Below, one piece after another: positions 38,068 through 49,754 of a stretch of 64,000 nt of DNA (positions within the stretch are counted from its first letter, which is position 1; each line of letters opens with the position of its first letter). Both the position numbers and the translations under genes were made by a program. The stretch is from Psoroptes ovis (lineage: Eukaryota > Arthropoda > Arachnida > Sarcoptiformes > Psoroptidae), in NCBI GenBank assembly GCA_002943765.1, contig PQWQ01000003.1, positions 3,471,501 through 3,535,500 on the forward strand, given 5' to 3'. The notes below the pieces were generated by a model. It had not been told where the DNA came from and searched no databases. It worked only from the letters and a program-made list of their open reading frames with translations.

Positions 38068-38176
38068 GCCCTCATAGCTCAATCGGCTTAGAGTTTCCGG
38101 CTCTTAATTTCTCATAAACCAAGATAATTAGGAATCAGTAACCGGAAGGTTGTGGGTTCGAGTCCCACTGGGGGCG
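38068..38176 (+). tRNA. trnK-CUU: tRNA-Lys(CUU) with a 34-nt intron
   Basis: All arms fold. The acceptor stem GCCCTCA (38068-38074) pairs with TGGGGGC (38169-38175) using one G-T pair, with discriminator G38176. The D-stem is GCTC/GAGT. The anticodon stem TCCGG (38096-38100) pairs with CCGGA (38142-38146). The T-arm is GTGGG-TTCGAGT-CCCAC. The loop reads CT-CTT-A, then an intron at 38107-38140, then A38141, so the anticodon is CTT (38103-38105). The intron sits after position 37, the standard place, and contains AAG (in ACCAAGATAA) that could pair with the anticodon as eukaryotic tRNA introns often do. Box A (TAGCTCAATCGG) and box B (GGTTCGAGTCC) are intact and a T8 terminator follows at about 38185. 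It decodes AAG. The A-rich boundaries leave the exact cut sites ambiguous by one base. Confidence 0.88.
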
Positions 38177-38211
38177 TAGTATAGTTTTTTTTCAAAAAAT
38201 TTCACAAAAAC

Positions 38212-38226
38212 AGTGCCATCTATTCA
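38212..38226 (-). promoter_or_regulatory. CTCF-like site 1 downstream of tRNA-Lys
   Basis: On the minus strand TGAATAGATGGCACT matches the CTCF core CCASYAGRKGGCRSY at 12 of 15 positions by eye. It lies 36 bp past the tRNA end. Binding is inferred. Confidence 0.4.
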
Positions 38227-38270
38227 AAAGTATTGACAACTCATAATTTTTGAAATTTTTCATTTCGACA

Positions 38271-38299
38271 TCGACAGATGGCGCTAACAATTGTTAGCG
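38271..38299 (+). promoter_or_regulatory. CTCF-like site 2 overlapping an 18-bp palindrome
   Basis: TCGACAGATGGCGCT (38271-38285) matches the CTCF core at 12 of 15 positions by eye, on the opposite strand to site 1. It overlaps a perfect palindrome, CGCTAACAATTGTTAGCG, at 38282-38299. Palindrome and motif are read directly; insulator function is inferred. Confidence 0.45.
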
Positions 38300-39797
38300 G
38301 GTAAAAAATTCGAAACTTTCACTTGTTGCTTCTGCATTCATTTCATTTCATTTAATTCATCTCAATTTATCTTTTAATCATTTTATTTTATTTGATTTTT
38401 GATTGATTCAATTTGCTCCTTGAAAAATAAGAAAAATCGAAAGGGCGTTCGCCTATTAGTGCAATAGAAATGAATGTGCGGACGATAAACACCAAAACCA
38501 GAAAACCAGAATTTGACAAAATCAACAAAGAAAATAAATAAATAAATTGAGTGATATGTAAACATACTTGAACATTAACATCGATCAATAATAACAGGGC
38601 AAAAGTCACGTAATACATTTCTGTCAGACATCATTGAATTGAGTTAGCTGAGACAGCTCAATAATAATGATAAAGTCAAAGTTTCAATTGAATTAATCGT
38701 CAAAGGTGTTATATCTACAGCCCAGAAAACATCTATACTTTGATCTTTGCTTTTGGACTTCATGGCCAAATTTAATTCATCCTATTTCAAAAATTATCAA
38801 TCAATCAAAGAATCAATCATCATCATTATGAACCATAAGATGGCAATGATGTTGTTGAAGATTTTAATTGTTTATTTGTACCAGAATATAGGCTTAATGA
38901 CCTTTGACCAGTTTGATTTAAAAACCATCAAATCATTACTACTACTTTTCAATCGAGAAAATTTAAATTGCTAGCACCTTTGCAGCAATTTTGATGATGA
39001 GAAATATAAAATTTTCATTCAAAAATATATGATTTTGGTCATTGCCATGCGTGATTTGACAATTTTATTATTTGAATTTCATCAAATCATTCAATACTTG
39101 ATGATGATGATGACAATGGTAATATCCGGAGGAATAGCCGCGTGTGCTTCAAAGGTCGTCGTGTTTTTTGTGTTTTGTTGCCTCAACTGTGCTTCGAGAA
39201 TGCTACCACCATTTTGTTTATGTTTGTTTGTATTACCACCAGTCATCTGCTATGCCATATGAAGACTTTTATTGCTCATAACCAGAAAAAAAAATATTTG
39301 CCCGAAGCCATTTGGCCTAGCCTATGGTATATTTAATAGCCTCCTCCCAAAATTTTGAAAATATCAAATGTCAAAGGTTCGTAACAAGCGCGATATTTTT
39401 TTTTTTTTTTTGAGAGGGGTGAAAATTCTCTCTGTGTTTCTATAGTCAAGCTCAATTCATAGAAATAGATTTAAATCGAAAGTGTAAATCATCATCATTT
39501 AAAAGACCGACATTTAAACACACATTTATATCGTTTTGAACTGCCCTTACCACCACCACCACCACCACCTTTGATGAACGACCATTATTATCAATAACAA
39601 ACAAACAGCTAAAAAAACTGACGCAGCTGTGCATGGCTTGTCTATTTTATTCATTCATTCAATGACTATAATTATGATTAAAATTCATGTATGAAACTAA
39701 ACAAAAAAATGAATTTGACATGCTGAACATTTGCGAGGTTCAATCACTATAGTGAGAGGTACCTAGAATGCTTAGCTCATAAGTTAAGCGTGTGCTT

Positions 39798-39815
39798 GTG
39801 TGTGTGTGTGTGTGT
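39798..39815 (+). repeat. TG microsatellite
   Basis: TG dinucleotide run just upstream of the shared motif in the jing-like 5' flank. Confidence 0.9.
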
Positions 39816-39891
39816 ACCGAAGAAAACCAAGTAAAAATGATTGGAAAAACTCGCGGGTTTTAATTTAAAAAATTTTTCGTTGGTAAAACTA

Positions 39892-39914
39892 ATTCGCGTG
39901 CTGCTACCCTGATG
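39892..39914 (+). promoter_or_regulatory. Shared promoter-proximal motif, jing copy
   Basis: Reads ATTCGCG, TG, then CTGCTACCCTGATG. It matches 11772-11795 apart from the two spacer bases and one missing A. It lies about 470 bp before the jing-like ATG. Confidence 0.45.
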
Positions 39915-40385
39915 GATTTTGTTTTTTCAAAATTTTTTTTGCTTGTTTTTCATTTGGTGATGGTATGAATGGAGGAGATGAAATTGAAAACAAAAAAAAA
40001 AATGAAAAAAATGAAAAATTTTTGTCGTTTGTCCACGGTTTGTTTGTTTGTTTTAAAAATTGTTTCATTGTAAAAAAACTGAATGAGTTTTTATTTAGTT
40101 TATTTAATAAATTAATTAGTGAATTTACATAATTAATTTGCATAATCTCATAATCCAAAATTCGCTCCAAAATCAATGTGCTTAAATCCATCAATTTTTA
40201 CCATGTGTGTTTCGTTATAGGTGTAACTATAATAATAATCTGAAATTATCGAAATTCTTCAAAATTCAATTCATCACACTATTTTTTCAACTGTGCCAAT
40301 CATTTATCGAAATTCATCGATTTGATGCATCAAAAAACACAAAAATCCCACATAATCTTTAAATTTATTTGATATTTTATGAAAT

Positions 40386-43300
40386 ATGTCTTTCATGAAA
40401 TCATCGTTAATATCATCATCGCTACCATCAGCAGCAGCAACAACAACAACAACATTATCTAATCATGATAATCGAATCATTGATGATGAAGAAGATGATG
40501 ATGATGTAATATTTATTGAAGAAAAATTAACATCATCAACATCGAATATTCAATCACAAAAAATTAATATATTAAATAATATTAATCGATCACAATCGAT
40601 TCCAATAGCTATAATTGAAAATAATGGCAATGGTAATGAAAATGCTACGATTATAAATGATGATGATCATAAACAATTAAAATTTAATAAAAATGCCAAA
40701 GTAATTGTTAAAAATGATGATAATTTAAATAAAACGTAAGTTATTCTTTCATATTCTTTCCCTATTGGAATTCATTGAATTCCTTGAATTTTCATTTAAA
40801 TTACAATTTATTTCCATTATAAAATCACGAATATTCAAAGATAGATGGACAATGACATTTTATGATCATATTTTGTTTTTGTTGTTTCTTTTCCTAAGAA
40901 AAAACAACAAAAAATTTTCCGGTTTATTACCTGGTTTTTCTGGATGATTTTTTTGGTGTGCTTGCCAGAAAATATTTTGAAATAAATTTTAATTGTAATG
41001 TGTGATATAATTAAATTCGATTCTTTGATTGAAAATGGTCAGAAGACGACGACGACGACATTTTTTTTTCATTTTTAATCGAAAATTTTTAATGACATTA
41101 TCGTCGCCGTCGACCAAGACAACGACATCGAAAATGACCAAAAAGTCGGCAAAAAAGTATTTGTGATAATTTTTGATTTAATCAATTTGTATTTGAGGGA
41201 AACAAATTCTCTGTCCGTCATCATTAGGAATGATGGAGATTCTAATCTCTTTGATATATATTCAATGATTTCAATATTCCAATTTAATTATATTCAAAAG
41301 CTTAGCCATTAAAGATGAGTAAATAATTTCCGATTCGATGATTAAATGTCATGAGTTTTGCAGTGGTTCTTGATGATGATGATGATTAATTCTACAAACA
41401 AAACGACACGTGCATCAAGAATTTTAATTCAAAATGAAATATTCCAAACAATTCTTGAAATTCTTCCTCGAATTCAATAATGAATGAATCGTTATTGTTT
41501 ATTATCCTAAATATTTTAAGAAATTTCAATTAAAATTTCAAATTCAAAGAATTGAACAAAGTGATTTCTTTATTTTTGAAAGAAAATTCTTTGAATTTGC
41601 TTTGAAATTTTCATCTGAAATTTCATATTTGGCGCCAGCCAATTTTAACGTTATCATCACTTCCAAAGTCAGTTTTATTTTGAATTTATTTCTTTTTAAT
41701 TTCTGAATTTTGAATTTGATTTGAATCGTCTGTTGCCTCTCTCTCTTAGAACGAGTTTTCATTCGATAATCATCGTAATAATTCATTATTTTGAATTAAT
41801 TTTTCATAACACCCTGAAGATGTTTATTTATTTACATGTATGAAATGAGTCCTTGAGATATTAGAATGTCTATGAGTGATGATGGTGTTTTCTTCTTATT
41901 CATATGGAAGATGTTCTATAATTCTCGAATTATAATATTTTAAAAGAATTATTATTGAAACTTGCCATTAAACTATCAAACGATCATCAAACTATGAATG
42001 ACAAGTTCGATTAAATACATTCAATTTGATTGAATATGTTTGAATATTTGATTTAAAAGTGTTTCTGTTTAAGGTTGTTGGCCGTAATTAACAGGTTTTA
42101 AAATTAAATTTTAGGTTTTTAATCTTCTTAATTCATTGATTCGATGATTGCCCGAATTGATTATTTGATTGATTTTAATCATATTTTCAATTAAAATTCA
42201 TTTAAATTCAATTTACGCGCGCTTTTTTTTGAATTTAAATGAATTATCGCTTGTATATTTACGCATGTATCTCGAACGGTAGTATCGACGTTCATCCGAA
42301 GGTATTTGACCAGGATTTTGATTGTCGAATTAAAGTATTCGCTAAACCACACGTCCAAACCACCTCTATATGTTTTCACTTTTCCATCACTTTTTTTTTT
42401 GTTCTTCAGAAGGCTTTCTCCTATTGAACTTTGTTCGCATGTTCGGTAAAGGTCTAAATTTGAGTTTGTGTTAGGTTACAAAGCTGTGAAGATGCTTTGA
42501 AATGTATGTATGGGTCAAATATTGATGGTTGAATGATTTTTTGCTTCATGTTTCATTCCCCTTTTTAAATATATTAAGACCCTTATCCCTATTGTAGTGG
42601 CGTGTTTTCCTGATCGACAATCTGAATTGAAATATATTCAATATTTGTGTGTATAAATTTTCAATTTTCTAGTTTTTCAATGGGCGCACATACACACATG
42701 CACACAATTACATAGGAAAATATCCTCGAAAAAAAAATCTTCTTTTTGAATATTCCCCCTAAAGATATATCGAAAATATATATTCACTGTACAAATGAAT
42801 GAATGGATACATGAATGGTTGGTTGTTTGGTTGTCTGGATGGATACTTTATTTATCATTTATATTTCAGCAATTTAATATATATATATATGAATGCAAGT
42901 TTTTAATAATATCAAATATTGCTTCTGCTTTTTCACTCATATATGCAATTATATAAATATTTTGAATTTGATTTGATTTGTCCGTTTAATATTCTTTCAT
43001 TTCATTTCATTTTATTTGATAATACTTTTTCGATTTGAACCCAGAAAAAAATAAAACTTGAATGGGAAAATATTTAATATTAAAATAATAAAAAAAAAAA
43101 TGTTGAACTCTAAACCCGAACTCTCGAAGAATGGTTTCTTTGAAAAAGTAAATTCAAATTTGAATTTATATATGAATGAATTGAATATATATGAATTTAA
43201 ACATGTATGTTTATATGAATATTATTATTATCAAATATTGTTATATTTTGCTGTTGTTGTTGTTGTTGTTTAGTTGTTGTCTGGTTGTGTTCTGTATATA

Positions 43301-46300
43301 TTTTGAGCTATATACATTAAATTATTATCATTATGATTATACAACCAGCATTTTTTTTCATATCGGATATTTTATATTTTATATGTTTGTTTGGTTGGTT
43401 GGTTATAAATTCGGTTCAAAAGTCTTTTATATAAATATATTTGAAGCATCAAACATACATACATAGAAATATATGTAAAACAAATATACAAACAATCATC
43501 ATTCAAACACACAAACCATCCCTTGAATCGTTGGTTGATTTTTTGTATGAATTTGACTGTGAATTTGAATTTGAATTTGAATTGAATGTGAATCAACGAA
43601 TGAATTGAATTGATGTTTTTGTGTGTGTGTGTATTTACTATGGATGGATTGGTTGGTTGGTTGTTTGGTTTGCTTAGGTTTACTAAGGTTTGTTTGGTTG
43701 AATAATGATGATGTTGATGTTGATGATCATCATCACTGAATTTTAAAGCTGATTTGATGATGAGGTTTTGTTTTATTGTGAAAAAAGGTCCTCTACTATT
43801 TTTGCTTTTTATATTTTCTGATATATCATTTTGGTCTATGTATATGACTGTATTTTGATATATTTTTGTGTAGTGTTGGCTGTTTTTTCAATTCAATTCA
43901 ATTCAATTTGATCAACTTTTGATTATTAATTTTGTTTGTATGTGTGTGTATTTGTGTATTAATATTTCTCTTCAAATTTTTTTTTTTTTTTTTTTTTTGA
44001 AAATAATTAAAAGTTTGATTGTTTTCTGCTATGATTTGATATCAAATAATTTTTCAAGTATTAATCAATTGAAAAGGATGAATAAATACTGATAATAATA
44101 ATTAAACAATTACGGGTGTTTTTTTTCTGCTGGAATTTTCTGTTTGGTGTTTTGTTTTATGGTGTTTTTGCTGTGTGTTTCGGTTTGTATTAATGTATTA
44201 GTTTCTGATTGTTGGTGTAAAGTTCAAAAATGTGTTAAGTGTTTAGCTGTTTCTCAGTTTTTGAAAGCAAAATCTGTACCGATAATCGCTTAGAATCCAG
44301 CGATTTTCATCTGATTCATGTGTGTGTGTGTGTGTTTGTATGTGACTTGAGGATTTTTTTTTCACCGATCCTCGATGATGTTTGTATGTTGTGAAAATCT
44401 GTGAGAAAATGTGAAATATCGAAATATTTATTGATGATGATATCACAACAATTCAACAATCTCAAAAAATCAACTAACTCAATAAACAATGTTGTTTTCT
44501 GTCTGTTGATGTTGAATGATGACAATAAATCACCATTTTTTTTTTCACATATCAAATTGATCAAAGTGTGTGTGTGTGTGTACAACAGCGAATTCAAATA
44601 GTGCTGTTGGTATTGGTGGCCACGTTTATTTTGTTTGATGATTTATTATTTTCCAAGAAATGAATAATTCCAATCGTTATCTTGAGTCATGTATTATTCT
44701 TCATTAATTTTCAATCAATCAATCAATTCATCGAATCAAATTAAATCAAATAATAAAAATCAATTATCAAAATGCAAAAAAATGAAATGATACTACAATT
44801 CTAATCAATTCTACTCGATTCAATGTCTCGTAAAGGTTTGTAATTTTGAAAAAATAGAAAAAATTTGACCAAGAAAAATTAAAGATTTCAATTTATGAAT
44901 TCCGAAGAAGAAAAATGATTTGAACCTTAGTAATTCGTTGAAAATCTTGCTCTAGATTAAGATTTAATATTATATTTCCAATGAAATCCAATTATTTTTA
45001 GCGATGAATTTTGGATAAATTCATTGAAAAAATTTTGCCTCTTTTATCTCGAATGGTGGAAATAAATTTTTCTTTTTTTGGAATTATTCAATCGTTGATG
45101 ATAATAGTAAATAATTATTAAGAGAAATATGTATATTTGTGTCTACGATTTTTTTTTCATTGGACATTTTTAGGTTAAATTTTTTGTTGTTTTCATTTGG
45201 TTTTTCCCTTGATTTTTGATATATCGAAAATATTAAATTATAAAATCAATCGACAATAAACATGGCAACTTGTATGATGATTATAATATTATTATCGCCA
45301 ATTTTATTATCGTATTTTTATTCTATTGATTTTTATGTCAATTTATGTCTAGATTTATAACTCATCGATATTTTATTATTAATCTATAATTTATTTTTTT
45401 TTTGATTCAATAATTTTAGAATGATACGTTTGAATCTGGGTGGTGGTTGCGGTGGTGGAGGAAATTGCAACGATGAATCCGATTCATTATCAACAGGAAA
45501 AGGAAAATCATTATCATCAGGATCCATATCAAGTAAAGTTGTACCATTATCGTCTAAAAATTTACTATCATCAAAATCATCGAATTCATTCAATAAATCT
45601 ACATTAAATTCTTCGAAAAAATCATCAATTGTTAAAAATAAAAATAATATGAAAACAACACTGCCTAAAAATGTAACAGTAACAAATACAATAGCAGAAA
45701 CTATGAAACAATTTCATGACATTGATAAAAATGTGATTAATTACAATGATAATATGAAAACATATAGTAAATATCATAGAAAGCAACAACAACAACAACA
45801 ACATGCACCATCGTTACAAATACAAGAACAAAATCATCACCGGCAACAAGAGGATTTCCGTTTTTTATCAAAATTTGATTCATCATGTAGCTGTATTATT
45901 GATGAACAAAAACAGCAACAACAATGTACGAATATTAATACTGCCAGATCACCATCGAATTCATCTGAAACATCATCAGCTGTTTCAAGTTGTTGTGAAA
46001 GTTCAGATAATGATCAATGTTATGATCTTAATGAAAATATTAAAGAATTATTCAAAAAATGTGATGATGATGATGATGATGTGCATGCACCTGATTCACC
46101 TGATTCAGGCGTAAGCGGTTCACTTGTACATAGTCCTGATGGCAAAAGTTTTTATGAAGAATCATCAAATGATTATTTTCAATCAATATTTCCTACGCCG
46201 GCAAAATCACCGATCGAAAATCTAGATAAATTAGGAAATACAGATTTCAAAGATGTAATTATTCCGCATTATATTAGCGGTGATAAATGTGATTCATTAT

Positions 46301-49300
46301 TGGATTTGATTCAATTAAAGAATCAGCATATGACATCAAATAATGATAGTGTCAATAAATCTAAACATATTGAATCAAAAACGACAGACGAATATTATGA
46401 TGAACCTATGACAATTGATCTTGATAAAACTATCACTGAAAGTGATGAAAATAATTCAAACGATCAGACTATTGTTAAACAAAATGAAAAAATCAATATT
46501 GTCGATAAAGATAATGATAATGAGTTGATGAGCTATGAAGAAATATTAAAATTTAGCAAAGAGATTGAAGATGTTGTCGATAAACTCTACGTTGGAGGAT
46601 TTAATTCAGCATTGAAAGCAATGTATTGTGATAATGAAAAAGAAAGAGAAGAAACTACTGATCGATCATCATATGAGGTTGTAGATCAAAATTCCAATCA
46701 AATATCAAACAGTTTCGAATTTGGTTTCGATTTTCCTATGGATCAATCAACATCTAATAATTATCATGATAAATCTGATTCTTCATTTGCCGATTCATTC
46801 GAAAAATCAATAAGAACGCAAGATAATGTCACTACTGATATGCAAACAATGATCAAACAAATGAAATTGAAAGCTCAAAGTATTCATAAAAATAACCAAG
46901 CTAGTATTGTTAAAAAACAAAAAACTTTTTGCTGTCAATGGCATGATTGTGATTGGCCTGGTAATTACGAAGATTTAGCAGAACACTTGAGAGAAATACA
47001 TGTGGAATTGCAGCCGTTTTTAGATTCCAATGGTAAAGTTATTAAGTGGAATAAAAACACCAAATCATCATCGAACAAATTGAATAAATTTCATAATAAT
47101 GACGAATCAGCCTCCAATTCGATCAATGATGATTTTGATGGATCAGTATCACAGACTACGATGGACGATGAAACAAATTTAGATTCTGATGATGAAGAAT
47201 GTTCAAATAGTTCGACAGAAGATGATAATCAGTCTTCTAGAATTTCTACGAGAAGATCAAAAAGATTTCAAAGTGATTCTGGATGTTCATTGACATCAGA
47301 CACTAATTTTCCATTGCGTCGTTCATCGAAGAAAAATTCCATGAATGAAAATTCTAATAGCAAAAAATTGGAGAAATTCGTTTGTTTATGGAGAGGTTGT
47401 AAAGTATTTGGAAAACCATCATTATCTCGGAATTGGATTGAAAGACATGTACTTGAACAGCATTCTGGTCCTAAGCCTTTCAAGTGTATTGTAGATGGAT
47501 GTGGACAAAGATTTCGTACACAAAATCAATTAGAGAAACATGTCAATATGCATTTCAAAACCCATTCACAGCATCAGCAATCGCAATCAATTTCGCCTGA
47601 TCTCAATCAAGAAATTTCAAAAATGAAGAAAATTCCACCGCCATCGAAATCATCATCATTGCATGCATTGATTTCATCTTCTTCATCATTACCATCATCC
47701 TCAGCAATGGCAGAATCAAATGAACCGAAACTAGATAAATGCTGTAAATGTTTATGTCATGCATATTTATGTATTAAAAATAATTGTGATAATTCGAATG
47801 TATCTTCATTGAAAAATGATGATAATAATAATAATAATGTGAATGATATTCAAAAGCCACAAACAACGAAACATCGTATGGATAAAACAAAACGAAGTCC
47901 AAGTGTCGATTCTGTTATTAGCTTGCAATCAACGTGTTCAACAGCATCTATAGATGATAGCCATATGTCTTCAATATCATCATCATCTTCAACATCAATA
48001 TCATCAATTACCCAACAAAAATGTCTTTCAAAAACAAATAATAAATTTCATTTTTTATTTGATAATCATACTGAATGTTGTTGTTTGAGTAAATATCAAC
48101 AACAATTACAATCGACATCGTCCAATAATTCTAAATTTTCATCATTATCATCGTCATCATCATCATCATCATCAATATTGTTACCTAAAACGGGTAAAAA
48201 TAAAAAACAAATGTGTTCAGAAACAAAAGGTAAATTTTTGAATTTCGAATACAAATTCTTTGATCTAATATTTTATTTTGAATACGCATTAGTTAAAAGT
48301 GTTGCCAATGTCGATTACTTGGATGATGAATTTGCATTAAGATTATCATACGAATTTAGAACATATGAAGCGAAAATGGCCGGATTGGAATCTTATCCAC
48401 CTGGTTTTTGTTTCATTGATTCTTCAGATGATTCTTCTGACGAAACATCATCATCTGATTCAAAGAATAAAATTTATAATGTATTCACAAATGAATTATT
48501 CGAATATAATTGCAGAAAAAAATATGTGCCTTTTGAAAGTGAAGTATGAATTTTTCAATTGATATTGAATTTCGGATTATATTTATTCATGTCTTCATTT
48601 TTTTATCTTATTTTGAAGGTGATCGCTTGTAAAAATACAACCAAATTAAATGATCCATTCTCTATTACATTAAAATGGCGTCCAATAAAAAATGGAACCG
48701 ATATGTATGTTTCGATATTGCATTGAATCTTTCATTTTCTCATTTAAAATTTTACCCTATCGATTGACAGTATAAATTCTGAAAATATATCCGCAAGAAA
48801 ATATCGGAAATCGCGTAGAAGAGTGCTACCATCAACGTCAGCAATGAGATCATCAATCATTGATTCTTGTCGTAATTCTCAATCGATTTTTGAACGTGTT
48901 CAAAATTTTAAGAATGGTAAACGAATAAAATTTCGATCTTCGAGATTTGAATTAAATTCGATTGATGACAGTGATAATAACATGAGCAGAAAAGCTAATA
49001 AGAAAATTTGTGATGAAAATGATAGACTGGGTGATAATAAAAATGAAAACACTGACTTTGATGATAATCGAAAAGTTTGTCATAATAGAAAAGGCATCAG
49101 TCTTATTCGATCTAATGAAAATGATGATGATGATGAAAGATTAGAAATAACAACAGTCAACATGGATGATGATGATCATCTAGAATCAAATATGGATCAT
49201 GAAAATAATGATGAAATTGAAAAATCTAAACAAATAAGCATCAATCGTAATGAACAGATTGAAAATAATGATTATGAAGAAACGAATTTAACAATGATTA

Positions 49301-49572
49301 ATCTTGAAGATGCTAATGATCTACAAATAATAATCGATAATGACAATGGAAATAATGATGATCTAATAATGGTGTTGAATGATGCTTTCAATAAAGATTT
49401 ATCAATAGTCAGTGATGATTTTGATGGTGAAAATGTTACGAAGCGTAAATTGAGTTCTAATCTTTACAAATACAATCATCAAATCGATTCTAATTTTTAT
49501 AATAATAACAATGTGGAATCGAATAATGATATTAATGATTATAATAATAAACGACCAAGACTCATATCATGA
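40386..49572 (+). CDS. jing: Jing/AEBP2-like zinc-finger protein (PRC2 cofactor)
   Basis: Exons 40386-40738, 45420-48543, 48619-48704 and 48771-49572 total 4365 nt and 1454 residues; all junction phases agree (2, 0, 2). The first ~610 residues are Ser/Asn/Asp-rich, with acidic stretches and polyQ. Three C2H2 fingers follow the AEBP2 pattern: FCCQWHDCDW...HLREIH (~621-645), FVCLWRGCKVFGKPSLSRNW...H (~771-800) and PFKCIVDGCGQRFRTQNQLE...H (~803-830). The C-terminal block VIACKNTTKLNDP, ITLKWRPIKNGTDI-INSENI (from ~1160) resembles AEBP2's conserved C-terminal segment, with a basic KYRKSRRR downstream. AEBP2 binds DNA and stimulates PRC2 histone H3K27 methylation; fly jing acts in CNS midline, tracheal and border cells. 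The protein is longer than human AEBP2 (~500) because of low-complexity insertions. The 4.7-kb first intron is the longest here, and the join of exon 1 rests on phase and splice sites only. Confidence 0.88.
44319..44335 (+). repeat. TG microsatellite
   Basis: TG run in intron 1 of the jing-like gene. Confidence 0.9.
44566..44581 (+). repeat. TG microsatellite
   Basis: A second short TG run in intron 1 of the jing-like gene, about 230 bp from the first. Confidence 0.9.
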
Positions 49573-49748
49573 TTATGATGTCATGTGAAATTGATTTTTT
49601 TTTTCGACGATATTTTTTTGGTGCAAATATTTGAAAAATGGAAATTTTTTCATAAGTAAAATTGATCTCTGAAAAAACATTTTATTCATTCATATTTCAT
49701 AATTCATTTTCTTTTTTATACTGAATTATTTCATTGATTTGCGATGCA

Positions 49749-49754
49749 AATAAA
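49749..49754 (+). terminator. Candidate polyadenylation signal for the jing-like gene
   Basis: AATAAA about 180 bp after the stop codon. The assignment is positional. Confidence 0.4.

Larger units (their letters stand above)
38177..40385. other. Intergenic, tRNA / jing-like upstream region
   Basis: A 2.2-kb stretch containing the tRNA terminator, two CTCF-like sites, an 18-bp palindrome, a less AT-rich patch at about 39120-39260, TG repeats at 39798-39815 and the shared motif at 39892-39914. ORFs here (38388-38618 minus, 38747-38974, 39029-39262, 39142-39336) have no recognised domains. The promoter of the jing-like gene probably lies in the right half. Confidence 0.5.
40739..45419 (+). other. 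Intron 1 (4.68 kb) of the jing-like gene
   Basis: The donor is GTAAGT at 40739 and the acceptor is AATTTTAG ending at 45419; phase 2 is preserved. The intron contains TTGG-rich repeats (about 42820-42840 and 43650-43675), TG repeats at 44319-44335 and 44566-44581, a T run near 43978-43998 and a less AT-rich patch at 42220-42400 with overlapping ORFs on both strands. Alternative first exons could lie inside; none was recognised. Confidence 0.6.

Noticed and set aside
38383..38618. Two overlapping hydrophobic minus-strand ORFs after the tRNA
   Set aside because: Neither reading matches a family I recognise, composition is as expected from T-rich DNA, and any splice model gives only ~40 residues.
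39029..39336. Two overlapping plus-strand ORFs in a less AT-rich patch
   Set aside because: They overlap in different frames, are hydrophobic and repetitive, and show no family motif.
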